From Mogibacterium sp. (GTDB lineage Bacteria > Bacillota > Clostridia > Peptostreptococcales > Anaerovoracaceae), in the NCBI GenBank assembly GCA_017512365.1, contig JAFWGQ010000059.1:24029-88028 (forward strand): a stretch of DNA of 64,000 nt, written 5' to 3'. How positions within the stretch are numbered: the stretch's first letter is position 1; each line of letters opens with the position of its first letter. The notes below the pieces were generated by a model. It was not told where the DNA came from and did no database searches. It worked only from the letters and a program-made list of their open reading frames with translations. Shown in pieces: positions 51,078 through 59,792 of the stretch. The position numbers were made by a program, and so were the translations under genes.

Positions 51078-51935
51078 ATGATAGACAATATAAACTGGTA
51101 TCCGGGCCACATGAAAAAGACCCGCGAGCTGATACAGGAGAATCTGAAAGCTGTGGACATGGTCATAGAGATCGTCGACAGCCGTATCCCCGTGTCCAGC
51201 AGGAACCCGATAATCGACGAGATCATTTACGGAAAGCCGAGGATCATAGTGCTCGGAAAGGCCGATCTTGCAGATGAAGATGAAACTGAGGCCTGGTGCG
51301 ACAGCCTCGGAAAGGGCGAGGGCGTAAGGCGTGTGATGGCTCTGAACCTGCAGTCAGGAGAGAATATCAAGAAGCTCCTGAAGGCTCTTGAGGCTGAGCA
51401 GGAAAAGAGGAACGCCGAAAGGTCGGTGAAGAGGCCGCTGCGGATAATGATAGTCGGAGTGCCTAATGTCGGAAAGTCGTCTCTGATCAACAGGCTGACC
51501 GGCAAAAAGTCCGCCCAGACCGGGGACCGGCCGGGCGTGACGAAGGGCAAGCAGTGGCTTACTCTTTCAAACGGCATGCAGCTGCTGGACACACCGGGCA
51601 TACTGTGGCCGAAGTTCGAGGATCCTCAGGTCGGGCTCGATCTTGCCTTCTGCGGCAGTATCAAAGACGACATTCTCGGAGTGCAGGATCTCGGCTTCGA
51701 GCTCATCAGGGTGCTCGGCGAGAGGTATCCGAATCTTCTGAAGGAAAGGTACAGACTGGATGAGGTCTCGGATGAGGCGATAGTAAACATGGACAACATC
51801 GCCTTGAAGCGGGGATTCATAATGTCAGGAAAAAGGATAGATTATGAGAGGACCGGCAGGACCGTGCTCGATGAATTCAGAGGCGGAAAGATCGGACGTA
51901 TCACGCTGGAAGCAGTAAAAAAGAGTAACAGATGA
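51078..51935 (+). CDS. rbgA: Ribosome biogenesis GTPase RbgA (YlqF)
   Basis: 285 residues from the ATG at 51078 (AAAGGAAAAAG upstream). An open frame upstream to 50853 is rejected as it lacks a start site. The GTPase motifs are circularly permuted: G4 VLGKADLAD comes before G1 GVPNVGKSSLINRL, then G3 LLDTPGILWP. It assembles the 50S subunit. The rplS-rbgA-rnhB order is conserved in Firmicutes. Confidence 0.95.
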   Translation: MIDNINWYPGHMKKTRELIQENLKAVDMVIEIVDSRIPVSSRNPIIDEIIYGKPRIIVLGKADLADEDETEAWCDSLGKGEGVRRVMALNLQSGENIKKLLKALEAEQEKRNAERSVKRPLRIMIVGVPNVGKSSLINRLTGKKSAQTGDRPGVTKGKQWLTLSNGMQLLDTPGILWPKFEDPQVGLDLAFCGSIKDDILGVQDLGFELIRVLGERYPNLLKERYRLDEVSDEAIVNMDNIALKRGFIMSGKRIDYERTGRTVLDEFRGGKIGRITLEAVKKSNR

Positions 51936-52138
51936 GCAGGAAAAATAAAAGAACATTAGCCAGAATAGTGATGATGCTGCTGGTAATACTCAATCTTGGA
52001 CTTATCTACTGGTATAACGGTTATTTTGACTGGCCGACATACATACCTTCGGTCGTGATACCTCTGTGCATCCTGATCTCCATTATCCGTGACAGAAGAA
52101 AAGCAAAGGACATGTCGTCCGGGAAGAAAAATGACTAA
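51932..52138 (+). CDS. Small membrane protein, function unknown
   Basis: 68 residues; the ATG overlaps the rbgA stop as ATGA. Two hydrophobic stretches (IVMMLLVILNLGLIYWY; TYIPSVVIPLCILISII) are flanked by basic ends. It overlaps the RNase H gene by eight bases, so translation is probably coupled in the operon. Confidence 0.7.
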   Translation: MSRKNKRTLARIVMMLLVILNLGLIYWYNGYFDWPTYIPSVVIPLCILISIIRDRRKAKDMSSGKKND

Positions 52139-53462
52139 AGCCGAACGACTTGAAAGAGACATTAAAAAGCTCGCTGAGATGAAGATGCGCGAGGACGAGC
52201 TCCGCAGCGAAGGCTACAGATATGTGGCCGGCCTTGACGAGGTGGGAAGAGGGCCTCTGGCGGGGCCTGTATATGCTGCCTGCGTCGTCCTGCCGCCGGA
52301 TTTCGATGTGCCGGGCGTCAACGACTCCAAAAAGCTCTCGGCAAAGCGGCGGGAAGAACTTTCGGAAATGATCAGGGAGAAGGCACTCGCATACGGTATC
52401 GGTATCGCGGACAACAAAGAGATAGATGAGATCAACATACTCGAGGCGACAAAGAACGCGATGAAAAGAGCGCTCGCATCATGCAGGGACATGCTCAGGG
52501 AGAGGGGCCTTCTGAAGACCCCGGGAAATGACATCCTCCTGGTAGATGCGGTCAGGCTCGATGCGGGCATGCCGGCGGAGGCCATCATCAGGGGCGATGA
52601 GAAGTGCCTCTGCATTGCGGCGGCATCGATAGTCGCCAAGGTAGCAAGGGACGCGTACATGACAGAAATGGACGGGGTGTATCCGGGCTACGACTTTGCG
52701 GGCAACAAGGGCTATGGCACGGCAAAACATTACGAGGGCCTCAGGACGCTCGGAAAGACCCCGATACACAGACTCACGTTCCTGAGGAAGTTCGATGAGG
52801 ACCAGAGCACGAAACACAGGCCGGCAAAAGACAGGGAGACGACAGAAGTGGCTAAGGGAAAGAAAGTATACGCGGTAAGAAAGGGCAGGACGACAGGTCT
52901 TTTCATGACCTGGGACGACTGTAAGGCGCAGGTGGACGGATTTGCCGGGGCCGAGTACAAGAGCTTTGCCGATCCGGCCGAAGCCATGGAATACCTCGGT
53001 CTGAGCGGGGGCACTGCTGACGAGAGCTTCCCTGAAGGGATCAGGGCCTATGTCGACGGCAGCTACGACGCCGCGTCGGGCAGGTTCTCGTGCGGGGTCG
53101 TGATCGTCGATACCGATGCTGAGGGGAACAGTGAAACTACTGAATTCAATTCCGCCTTCGATGACCCCGAGGCGGCAAAGCAGAGGAATGTCGCCGGCGA
53201 GGTCATGGGATCTAAGCTCGCGATCGACTGGTGCAGAACGAACGGCATAAAGAAGGCAGAGATATACCACGACTACGAGGGCATAGGCGCCTGGGCCGAC
53301 GGAAAGTGGAAGGCAAATAACGGTCTGACGCAGGGCTACAGGGACTTCGTGGCTGAAGCCAGGAAGGAAATGGACATAAAGTTCGTCAAGGTAAAGGCGC
53401 ATGCGGGCAATAAATACAACGAACTTGCGGATAAACTTGCAAAGAAGGCACTTGAGGATTGA
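52131..53462 (+). CDS. Fused RNase HII - RNase HI
   Basis: 443 residues from the ATG at 52131. Residues 1 to about 225 are RNase HII: GLDEVGRGPLAGPV (Asp36, Glu37), NDSKKLSAKRREEL, LLVDAV (Asp139) and GDEKCLCIAAASIVAKVARD. After a linker, residues about 243-290 resemble a hybrid-binding/viroplasmin domain (KVYAVRKGRTTGLFMTWDDC). Residues about 305-443 are RNase HI with all four acidic ligands (Asp309 AYVDGSYD, Glu357, Asp381, Asp434 in LADKLAKKALE). It removes RNA from RNA-DNA hybrids by both chemistries. It follows rbgA as rnhB normally does; the C-terminal half is an added type 1 enzyme. Confidence 0.93.
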   Translation: MTKAERLERDIKKLAEMKMREDELRSEGYRYVAGLDEVGRGPLAGPVYAACVVLPPDFDVPGVNDSKKLSAKRREELSEMIREKALAYGIGIADNKEIDEINILEATKNAMKRALASCRDMLRERGLLKTPGNDILLVDAVRLDAGMPAEAIIRGDEKCLCIAAASIVAKVARDAYMTEMDGVYPGYDFAGNKGYGTAKHYEGLRTLGKTPIHRLTFLRKFDEDQSTKHRPAKDRETTEVAKGKKVYAVRKGRTTGLFMTWDDCKAQVDGFAGAEYKSFADPAEAMEYLGLSGGTADESFPEGIRAYVDGSYDAASGRFSCGVVIVDTDAEGNSETTEFNSAFDDPEAAKQRNVAGEVMGSKLAIDWCRTNGIKKAEIYHDYEGIGAWADGKWKANNGLTQGYRDFVAEARKEMDIKFVKVKAHAGNKYNELADKLAKKALED

Positions 53463-53496
53463 TTTCTGCTGTCGTTGGTGCTACAATGAACGACAG
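53459..53496 (+). promoter_or_regulatory. tRNA-Val promoter with flanking dyad
   Basis: -35 TTGATT (53459-53464), a 17-base spacer, -10 TACAAT (53482-53487). A perfect 8-bp inverted repeat CTGTCGTT (53469-53476) / AACGACAG (53489-53496) brackets the -10 box. Confidence 0.6.
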
Positions 53497-53502
53497 CGAC
53501 AA

Positions 53503-53578
53503 GGTCTATTAGCTCAGTTGGGAGAGCGACAGGGTGACAACCTGTAGGTCATTGGTTCAAGTCCAATATAGGCCACCA
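53503..53578 (+). tRNA. tRNA-Val (GAC)
   Basis: Acceptor GGTCTAT/ATAGGCC, D-arm AGCTCAGTTGGGAGAGC, anticodon loop GTGACAA giving GAC, T-arm TTGGTTCAAGTCCAA, 3' ACCA encoded. Confidence 0.95.
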
Positions 53579-53669
53579 CGACGACTTAAGTAACTAAAAA
53601 AAATTTTTTGAAAAAAGTGGCAAAAAAACTACATAATTCAAAAAGAGTTTTGAGAGTTACGGCAAGCAA

Positions 53670-53697
53670 AACGAGCTCGGATTGAGCTCGTTTTTGT
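53670..53697 (+). terminator. Terminator downstream of tRNA-Val
   Basis: AACGAGCTC-GGATT-GAGCTCGTT followed by TTTGTTTG. It also faces the end of the minus-strand remnant. Confidence 0.8.
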
Positions 53698-53700
53698 TTG

Positions 53701-54174
53701 TTATTTTTGCACAAAATGCTTTCTTTTTCTCATCCTACCTTTGCAGTATGGGCAAGGGTTTCTGCCTCTCTCCTGAAACATCAACCGATCTGCTACGCTT
53801 GTTTCATATTTATGTGTAGGGTCGTCTCTACATATCATCCAGACTTGTGTTCTGTCAGAATCGCCTATTTGGTCGGGGTCAACCAATGCATAATTATTCA
53901 CATAATCCCATTCTTGGAGCAAGTCCTTATGTTTTGAAGCAAAGCTGTTATATCCAGGAAGAACGGATCTATCACCACAGTATGGGCATGCAATTTCCTT
54001 TGACTCCTTGTAATATATGCGCATGGAAGGAGGCATACTATAAGAATGGCCTTGAAGGCATTTCCATTGAACATACTTGCTGTATTTCACTGTTATACAA
54101 TCGGGATCCACAGAACTATCGTTATTCTCGAAATCCCATTCCTCTACAAGATCAGGATATCTTATTGATAAAGC
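53701..54174 (-). pseudogene. Treble-clef zinc-ribbon repeat protein (DUF4379 type), 5'-truncated
   Basis: Two treble-clef repeats are visible: EEWDFENN...VQWKCLQGHSYSM...CPYCGD and LLQEWDYVNN...CRDDPTHKYE...CPYCKG. Homology (ALSIRYPDLVEEWDF) continues upstream of the only start codon in frame, a GTG at 54111, and the frame has no ATG before the next stop near 54220. The gene is therefore a 3' fragment. Relatives often sit in defence or mobile regions. AT-rich composition. Confidence 0.65.
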
Positions 54175-54258
54175 AACGTAGATACTGAAAGAGAGTGCTT
54201 TTTTAAAGAATGATCCAGGTTATGGAAAGCATTTTTGGTTATCTTAGGAGATGGAATA

Positions 54259-54888
54259 ATGGCTGAAAAAAAGGATGAAGAACTAATAGTGGATATTGGA
54301 GACCAGACCTCGAAATCTGATCAAAAGAGAGAATCAGATCCTTCAGACGAGTTGAAACAGCAGGCTGGTGAATTGCTGAAAGCAGCAGGCGGGCTTGCGG
54401 GTTCACTTGGTAAGTTTGCAAAAAAGAAGGGTATCGAACTTAAAGAAAAGATAGAAGATGAAGAGTTCCAGGACAGAGTACAAGAGACCATCCAGTCAAA
54501 GGTCACCAATGTAACAGATAAGATAGACGACTATCTCGGTTCTGTAGACACATCAGGTACTGTCAATGTAAAGGGTGCTGGTGTAGATTCAGGAAAACAA
54601 GCAGCACCTGATTCAACACCGGAAAAGAAAGGCTCCAGAGAAATCGAAACCAATTTTGAAGTGGTCGGCAACGAGACGGTTGAATTCGATACGGAGAAGC
54701 CTCAAAAGGGTATTGTTGCGTCTATCAATAAAGCGAAGGCTAATAGGAAGGCTGAGAAGGAACGTCAGCGCAGGGTTGCAGAAGAAAAGAAAAGACAGGA
54801 AGACAACAAAAGGTTATTTACTATTCTTGCTGTCATGGCTTTAATTGGGAACGGATTATTGTATAATGTTGGTATCAAATTAAACTAA
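54259..54888 (+). CDS. Small membrane-anchored protein, function unknown
   Basis: 209 residues from the ATG at 54259 (TAGGAG eight bases upstream). No signal peptide. A Gly/Ala-Lys helix region (LLKAAGGLAGSLGKFAKKKG), an acidic to basic charged middle and a basic coiled coil (KANRKAEKERQRRVAEEKKR) are followed by a C-terminal hydrophobic helix (LFTILAVMALIGNGLLYNVG). It looks tail-anchored. Not recognised. Confidence 0.6.
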   Translation: MAEKKDEELIVDIGDQTSKSDQKRESDPSDELKQQAGELLKAAGGLAGSLGKFAKKKGIELKEKIEDEEFQDRVQETIQSKVTNVTDKIDDYLGSVDTSGTVNVKGAGVDSGKQAAPDSTPEKKGSREIETNFEVVGNETVEFDTEKPQKGIVASINKAKANRKAEKERQRRVAEEKKRQEDNKRLFTILAVMALIGNGLLYNVGIKLN

Positions 54889-54889
54889 T

Positions 54890-55051
54890 GTTAAAAAGAT
54901 TAGCAAAAACGCATTCAGGGATTTCACGAAAACCAAAACACTGGTGGTAAAGAGCAAGAAACTGAAAGCGAGTTCAGTAAAGGGATCTCTCACGGGATCA
55001 AAGATCAAGACTATCAAAGTCGCATTAGGAGATAATAAAAGAAAAAATTGA
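54890..55051 (+). pseudogene. C-terminal remnant of a leucine-rich-repeat (BspA-like) surface protein
   Basis: The frame reads VKKISKNAFRDF then KTLVVKSKKLKASSVKGSL and SKIKTIKVALG before a stop at 55049-55051. This is the typical end of BspA-type LRR surface proteins in Clostridia. No start or upstream part remains. Confidence 0.7.
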
Positions 55052-55111
55052 AATCAAATGAAGGAAAGAGTTATAAGGAAGAAAAGCATGCTGAGAAGGG
55101 AGGCTGACATA

Positions 55112-58100
55112 TTGGTAAAAAGTAAAATCTCTAAAATAGCGTCATTAGTTATGGCGCTTCTTATTGTGGTTGCCATAACGCCGCAGATTGGGCCAAAGGC
55201 TCATGCTGCGACCACCGGTAAAATAGGTGGACCTAATGTGCTGAAAAGCGGCGTGAATACTGCAGACGCCAAACTTGTTAAAATGGGCGACAGATACTGG
55301 TACGTTATTGGATATGACGGTACAGGTATAGCTGCCGGTAGTGGCGAGATAAGTTTTCTTTCCAAAGATAACATCAAGCTCGCACCTTTCGATAAAAATT
55401 ATGACATTGTTTATAACAGCAGTAATTTGAAAAAGGAAATAGAATCATATATCAATGAGAATTTTTCTGCCGGAGAGAAGTCGGCCATAGCTGCCAGGGA
55501 TTTGTCTGCCGTCACAATAAAGGAAAACGAAAATGTTAATTGGTGGGAAAACAATTACCAGACTGTAGATTCGGTAGTGAATGTTGCTGTAAATGGAGCT
55601 TTGCTCTGGCCTCTCAGTGCAAAAGAGGCGGTAGCGCTGAATGCAAGCATCCGAAAAACCGGAGTAGAGTACTGGCTCAGATCCCTCGGAGTGCCGGAGG
55701 ATGAGGAATACGTCTGGTATGGCTTGGAAGAATTTGACGTGTATACGATACTTCCCGGAATGGCCATCGTAACGGCTGACGGCAAAGTCGAAATACAGGA
55801 TGATAACACCTCATACTGGAAAGGCATACGCCCGGCATTTAAATTGAATAAGAGCGATATCGTGATGGTTTCCGAAGCTACCGATAGTAAAGACTCCGCA
55901 GAAGACGGAACTCTGGCAGAAGCCGGCGCAGTCACTGCGAAGAATTTGAAATTGACGGTAAAAGATAATGCTCATAAAAATTTCTATGTTAATCCTTGTG
56001 ACGTGGATGGTGCGGGAGGCTCGCTTACGGTAAAGTACAGAAATGCAAGTACCGGAGAAAATGAATACATATCTGCAGTCATCAAAGGCGCGGACGGCAG
56101 CATCAAACAGTACGGGAGACTTGCAAAGGCAGCGGCAGACTCGGGCACGGCGACTATAAAGGGATTGCCGACAGATAGCTCCGGTAAGATTTCCCTCCCT
56201 GAAGGTGACAAACTTTATGTCTTTAACGAACAGTATAATGGAGACGAAAAAACAGACTATGTATCAAATCTCAGAGAGATAAGTTTAACAGGTCACAACT
56301 GGGTGTTTGATGACCTTAAGTGGGACTCCCAGACAGGTGATGTAGAAGCCTCTTACCACTGCAGCATTGACGGTAATCACTTCACAACAGCCAAAGGTGA
56401 GTATGAAATAGAAGATATAGCCCCGACATGCGAAGAAAAGGGCAAGCAAATGCAGATATTATCCATATCTGCAGAAAAAAGCCCGGACGGAAAAGCGCAC
56501 AGCAAATCCACTAAATTAGCTGACGAGGGTGAGCCTCTTGGCCATAACTATAAAGCATTTTTGGGCTTCAGGTGGACAGGCAATGCCTCGGCAGGCTACT
56601 CAAATGCAGAGGCCATATTTGGCTGCACCCGTGATTACAGTCATAAAACATATGTTGAAGCGGACGTTACACCTACGGTGCAGGAACCTACCTGCACAGC
56701 CATAGGCAGGACCTTATATGAAGCAAACCTGTCTGCGGATAAGAGCCCGGATGGCATGAATCACGGTGAGGCGAAGTATGCCAAAGCCAGGCCAAGACTG
56801 GGACACGACTGGGGTGATCCCACATACGAATGGTCTGCCGATAACAAAACCGTTACGGCGACCCGTGTCTGCAATCGCGATAAAAACCATGTAGAGACAG
56901 AGACCGTGGAAACAGAAATAACGAATGTTAGAACAGCGCCTACCTGCAAGGCGGAAGGCGTGGGCGATGTCAAGACAAAGCCATTCACCAACGAGGCATT
57001 CGAGGAGGCATTCAAGGAAAAGACGAAGACGGGTGTGAAGATTCCTATAGATCCGGACGCACACGCATGGGACGATGGTGAACAGCAGGGAGATCCAAAC
57101 TCCTGCGGCGGTTATACGACGTTATTTAAGTGTAAGATATACGGTTGCGGTTGCGAGAAGACGGAACTCACCGGCGGAGACGCCCATAAATGGAGCACAG
57201 ACTATAAAGTATTTGATGAGCCAACATGTACTGAGGAGGGAGTCAGTTTTAAGGAGTGCGAGAACTGTCATGTCTTTTATCTTGAAGGCCCCCAGCTTAT
57301 TGACCCAATAGGCCACAAATGGGAGTTCACAGGCTTCACATGGACAGGTAACGAGACGGATGGATATGAGAAGGCTATAGCAAATTACGTGTGCGAGCAC
57401 GATCAATCGCACACGATGACTGCCAATGCTGTAATAAGCGAGAAAGTAATAGAACCGACATGTACAGCAGGAGGCAAAACTGTCTATACAGCAAGCATTT
57501 CTGCAGCTGACAGCCCGGACGAGACTGCGCACAGCGAAAGCATTGATGCAAAAGAAACTGCCACTGTCCCTCATGAATGGAAATATACAGGCAGCATGGT
57601 GTGGACGGGCAATGATACGGACGGCTACACAAAAGCAGTTGCAAGATATAAGTGCAAATACGGATGTGGGGAGGCAGCGGAAGTCGAAGCGAAGATCACT
57701 GAAAAAGAACAACCGGCAACGTGTGAAAAGCCGGGCGGTACGCTGTACACAGCAAAAGTAGATGAGGCATCCCGTCTTACCGATGAAGAGGTAAAAGATG
57801 AGACTAAACGCGTAAAAGATACAGAACCTCTCGGCCACGACTGGGATTTCAGAGACATGATATGGACCGGCGATGAGAAAAACGGATTCACAAAGGCACA
57901 GGCTAAATATGTTTGTGAAAGAGACAATAGCCATGAAAAACTTGTCGATGCAAAAATCACAGAAGAAGTATTCAAACCGAACTGCGTAGAGGAAGGATTC
58001 ACTTTGTATATAGCTGAGATAGGATCTGAAGAGAGCCTGGACGGAGAAGAATACTCGGATGTTAATGTTGCCAAAATCAAAGATGCCACAGGCCACGCCT

Positions 58101-59062
58101 GGAAGTTGAAAGGCTTCACATGGACAGAAGACAAGGAGCGTGGCTATAAAGCCAAGGCCAATTATGTCTGCGGACACGATGTAAGCCATGCAGAAAGTTT
58201 AGCGGCAAATATCAGAGTAACCAAAAAAGCCGCAACATGCGAGGAGCCGGGCGGCACCCTTTATACTGCAATAGTTGGCAAGGACAAAAGTCTCACCAAC
58301 GCCGAGGTCAAAGATGAAAAGTTCGTAAAAGAAACAAATCCTACTGGCCACAAGTGGGATAAGGGCAAGGTGACGAAAAAGGCCACAACGAAAGCAACGG
58401 GAATCAAGACCTACACCTGCACAGTCTGCAAGGCAACAAAGACAGAGATTATTCCAAAGATCAAGCCGGTAAAATCCACAGTCAAACCGGTACTTGTAGC
58501 TAAGGCAATCGCCAACGGCAAGACTGCAGGAACGATCTCATGGAACAAGATTAAAGATGCAGACAGGTATGTCATATATCTTTCCAGTTGTAACTACAAA
58601 GGCAAACACTATACGGCTAAAAAAGTCAAGACAGTAAACGCCAAGACATTCAAGTGGAAAAAGACCAAACTTAAGAAGAACAGGTCATACAAGTTCTATG
58701 TGGTAGCACAGAAGAAGTCCGGCAAGACATATAAGAAAATAGCCAAGAGCAAAATGGGATACTTCTATACAGGTAACGTTATGGGCAAGTACACAAATGC
58801 CAAGAGCCTGAAACTTAAGAAGAGCGCAATTACCATAAAGAAAGGCAAGAGCTGGACTATTAAGGCTACCGTGACCAAGGCCAAGAAGAACAAGAAATTC
58901 TCAACAAACCACACCACATTGCTCAGGTACACCAGTAACAATCCAACTGTTGCTACAGTAAACGCCAAAGGCAAGGTGACAGCTAAGAAAGCAGGCACAG
59001 CAACCATATACGTCCAGACCGTAAACGGCATCTGGAAGACCTGCAAGATAACAGTTAAGTAA
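55112..59062 (+). CDS. Large repeat-containing surface protein (DUF6273-like, cell-wall repeats, Fn3-like and Big2 domains)
   Basis: 1316 residues from a TTG at 55112 (GGGAGG about nine bases upstream). ATGs at 55058 and 55088 lack sites and would lengthen the signal peptide. Signal peptide MVKSKISKIASLVMALLIVV ending AHA. Residues about 20-250 look like DUF6273 (WPLSAKEAVALN, YWLRSLGV, GIRPAFKL). Then come about eight repeats of 70-90 residues built on GHxWxFxGFTWTGNxxxGY, YxCEHDxSH and PTCxxxGKTxYTA. An Fn3-like domain (TISWNKIKDADRYVIYL) and a Big2-like bacterial Ig domain (TSNNPTVATVNAKGKVTAKK) close it. No LPXTG is seen. Lower GC than the core genes. Likely adhesin or carbohydrate-binding protein. 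Confidence 0.85.
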   Translation: MVKSKISKIASLVMALLIVVAITPQIGPKAHAATTGKIGGPNVLKSGVNTADAKLVKMGDRYWYVIGYDGTGIAAGSGEISFLSKDNIKLAPFDKNYDIVYNSSNLKKEIESYINENFSAGEKSAIAARDLSAVTIKENENVNWWENNYQTVDSVVNVAVNGALLWPLSAKEAVALNASIRKTGVEYWLRSLGVPEDEEYVWYGLEEFDVYTILPGMAIVTADGKVEIQDDNTSYWKGIRPAFKLNKSDIVMVSEATDSKDSAEDGTLAEAGAVTAKNLKLTVKDNAHKNFYVNPCDVDGAGGSLTVKYRNASTGENEYISAVIKGADGSIKQYGRLAKAAADSGTATIKGLPTDSSGKISLPEGDKLYVFNEQYNGDEKTDYVSNLREISLTGHNWVFDDLKWDSQTGDVEASYHCSIDGNHFTTAKGEYEIEDIAPTCEEKGKQMQILSISAEKSPDGKAHSKSTKLADEGEPLGHNYKAFLGFRWTGNASAGYSNAEAIFGCTRDYSHKTYVEADVTPTVQEPTCTAIGRTLYEANLSADKSPDGMNHGEAKYAKARPRLGHDWGDPTYEWSADNKTVTATRVCNRDKNHVETETVETEITNVRTAPTCKAEGVGDVKTKPFTNEAFEEAFKEKTKTGVKIPIDPDAHAWDDGEQQGDPNSCGGYTTLFKCKIYGCGCEKTELTGGDAHKWSTDYKVFDEPTCTEEGVSFKECENCHVFYLEGPQLIDPIGHKWEFTGFTWTGNETDGYEKAIANYVCEHDQSHTMTANAVISEKVIEPTCTAGGKTVYTASISAADSPDETAHSESIDAKETATVPHEWKYTGSMVWTGNDTDGYTKAVARYKCKYGCGEAAEVEAKITEKEQPATCEKPGGTLYTAKVDEASRLTDEEVKDETKRVKDTEPLGHDWDFRDMIWTGDEKNGFTKAQAKYVCERDNSHEKLVDAKITEEVFKPNCVEEGFTLYIAEIGSEESLDGEEYSDVNVAKIKDATGHAWKLKGFTWTEDKERGYKAKANYVCGHDVSHAESLAANIRVTKKAATCEEPGGTLYTAIVGKDKSLTNAEVKDEKFVKETNPTGHKWDKGKVTKKATTKATGIKTYTCTVCKATKTEIIPKIKPVKSTVKPVLVAKAIANGKTAGTISWNKIKDADRYVIYLSSCNYKGKHYTAKKVKTVNAKTFKWKKTKLKKNRSYKFYVVAQKKSGKTYKKIAKSKMGYFYTGNVMGKYTNAKSLKLKKSAITIKKGKSWTIKATVTKAKKNKKFSTNHTTLLRYTSNNPTVATVNAKGKVTAKKAGTATIYVQTVNGIWKTCKITVK

Positions 59063-59088
59063 AAAACACACTCATGGATATTATGTTT

Positions 59089-59119
59089 TATAAAGGACGG
59101 GTTTTATCTCCCGTCCTTT
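59089..59119. terminator. Bidirectional terminator between surface protein and recombinase
   Basis: AAAGGACGGG, an 8-base loop, CCCGTCCTTTT; the hairpin overlaps the recombinase stop codon region. Confidence 0.8.
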
Positions 59120-59685
59120 TGAGTCCTTCTGTTATGTTCTCTGATAAGCGTACTTTTGCTGATGCCGGTTGCAGCAGCCACTTCGGTATATGAGTTCTCC
59201 TCAAGCATGCTCATAGCATGGTCGAGTTGCTTTTCTGTGAACTTCTTCTTGCGGCCCTCGCGATATCCTTCCTTCTGTCGGGCTATAGCGCGGCCTTCCT
59301 GCGTGCGCTCGACAATCATATCGCGCTCAAACTGTGCGAAGGACAGCAGCATATTCCTGAACAGCGTGCTAACGGAGCTGTTATCCAAGATTCCAACATT
59401 AAGGACTTGCACGGTGATTCCCTTATCGATAAGCTCCGTGATCAGCTCGCTGGCCGCACCGATGCTCCTGGCAAAGCGATCAAGTTTCGTGACGATAAGC
59501 GTGTCACCGGATTGAATTTCCCGGAGGAGCTTCTGAAACTCCGGCCGGTCCATCCTTTTTCCGGTAAAAGCATCCGCATATATCTTTTCCGCACCCGCGG
59601 CTTTTAGATCCTTCTCCTGCTTTTCAAGGCTGTTGCCACCGCGTGCCTGGAGTTGTGTGCTGACTCTCGCATACCCGTATTTCAC
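59104..59685 (-). CDS. Small serine recombinase (resolvase/invertase family)
   Basis: 193 residues from a GTG at 59685, with AAGGAGG about eleven bases upstream. The catalytic serine is in YGYARVSTQLQ; KIYADAFTGKRMDRPEF, GDTLIVTKLDRFARS and FAQFERDMIVERTQEG are family landmarks, with a C-terminal HTH (YTEVAAATGISKSTLIREH). It is convergent with the surface-protein gene. It could act on nearby sites as an invertase or resolvase. Confidence 0.92.
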   Translation of the reverse strand: MKYGYARVSTQLQARGGNSLEKQEKDLKAAGAEKIYADAFTGKRMDRPEFQKLLREIQSGDTLIVTKLDRFARSIGAASELITELIDKGITVQVLNVGILDNSSVSTLFRNMLLSFAQFERDMIVERTQEGRAIARQKEGYREGRKKKFTEKQLDHAMSMLEENSYTEVAAATGISKSTLIREHNRRTQKDGR

Positions 59686-59716
59686 TCTAAAATCGCCTCC
59701 TTGCTAGTGAATATAA

Positions 59717-59792
59717 ATTATGACACCGCTGAACAGCCTTATTTTACGTCAGCCACGAGGCGGTGTCAAATATTTTGAATTATGGCACCGCT
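59717..59792. repeat. Candidate recombinase sites upstream of the serine recombinase
   Basis: ATTATGACACCGCT (59717-59730) recurs as ATTATGGCACCGCT (59779-59792), and TGACACCGC is inverted as GCGGTGTCA (59760-59768). These clustered partly inverted repeats just upstream of a small serine recombinase resemble res-type subsites. Confidence 0.5.
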
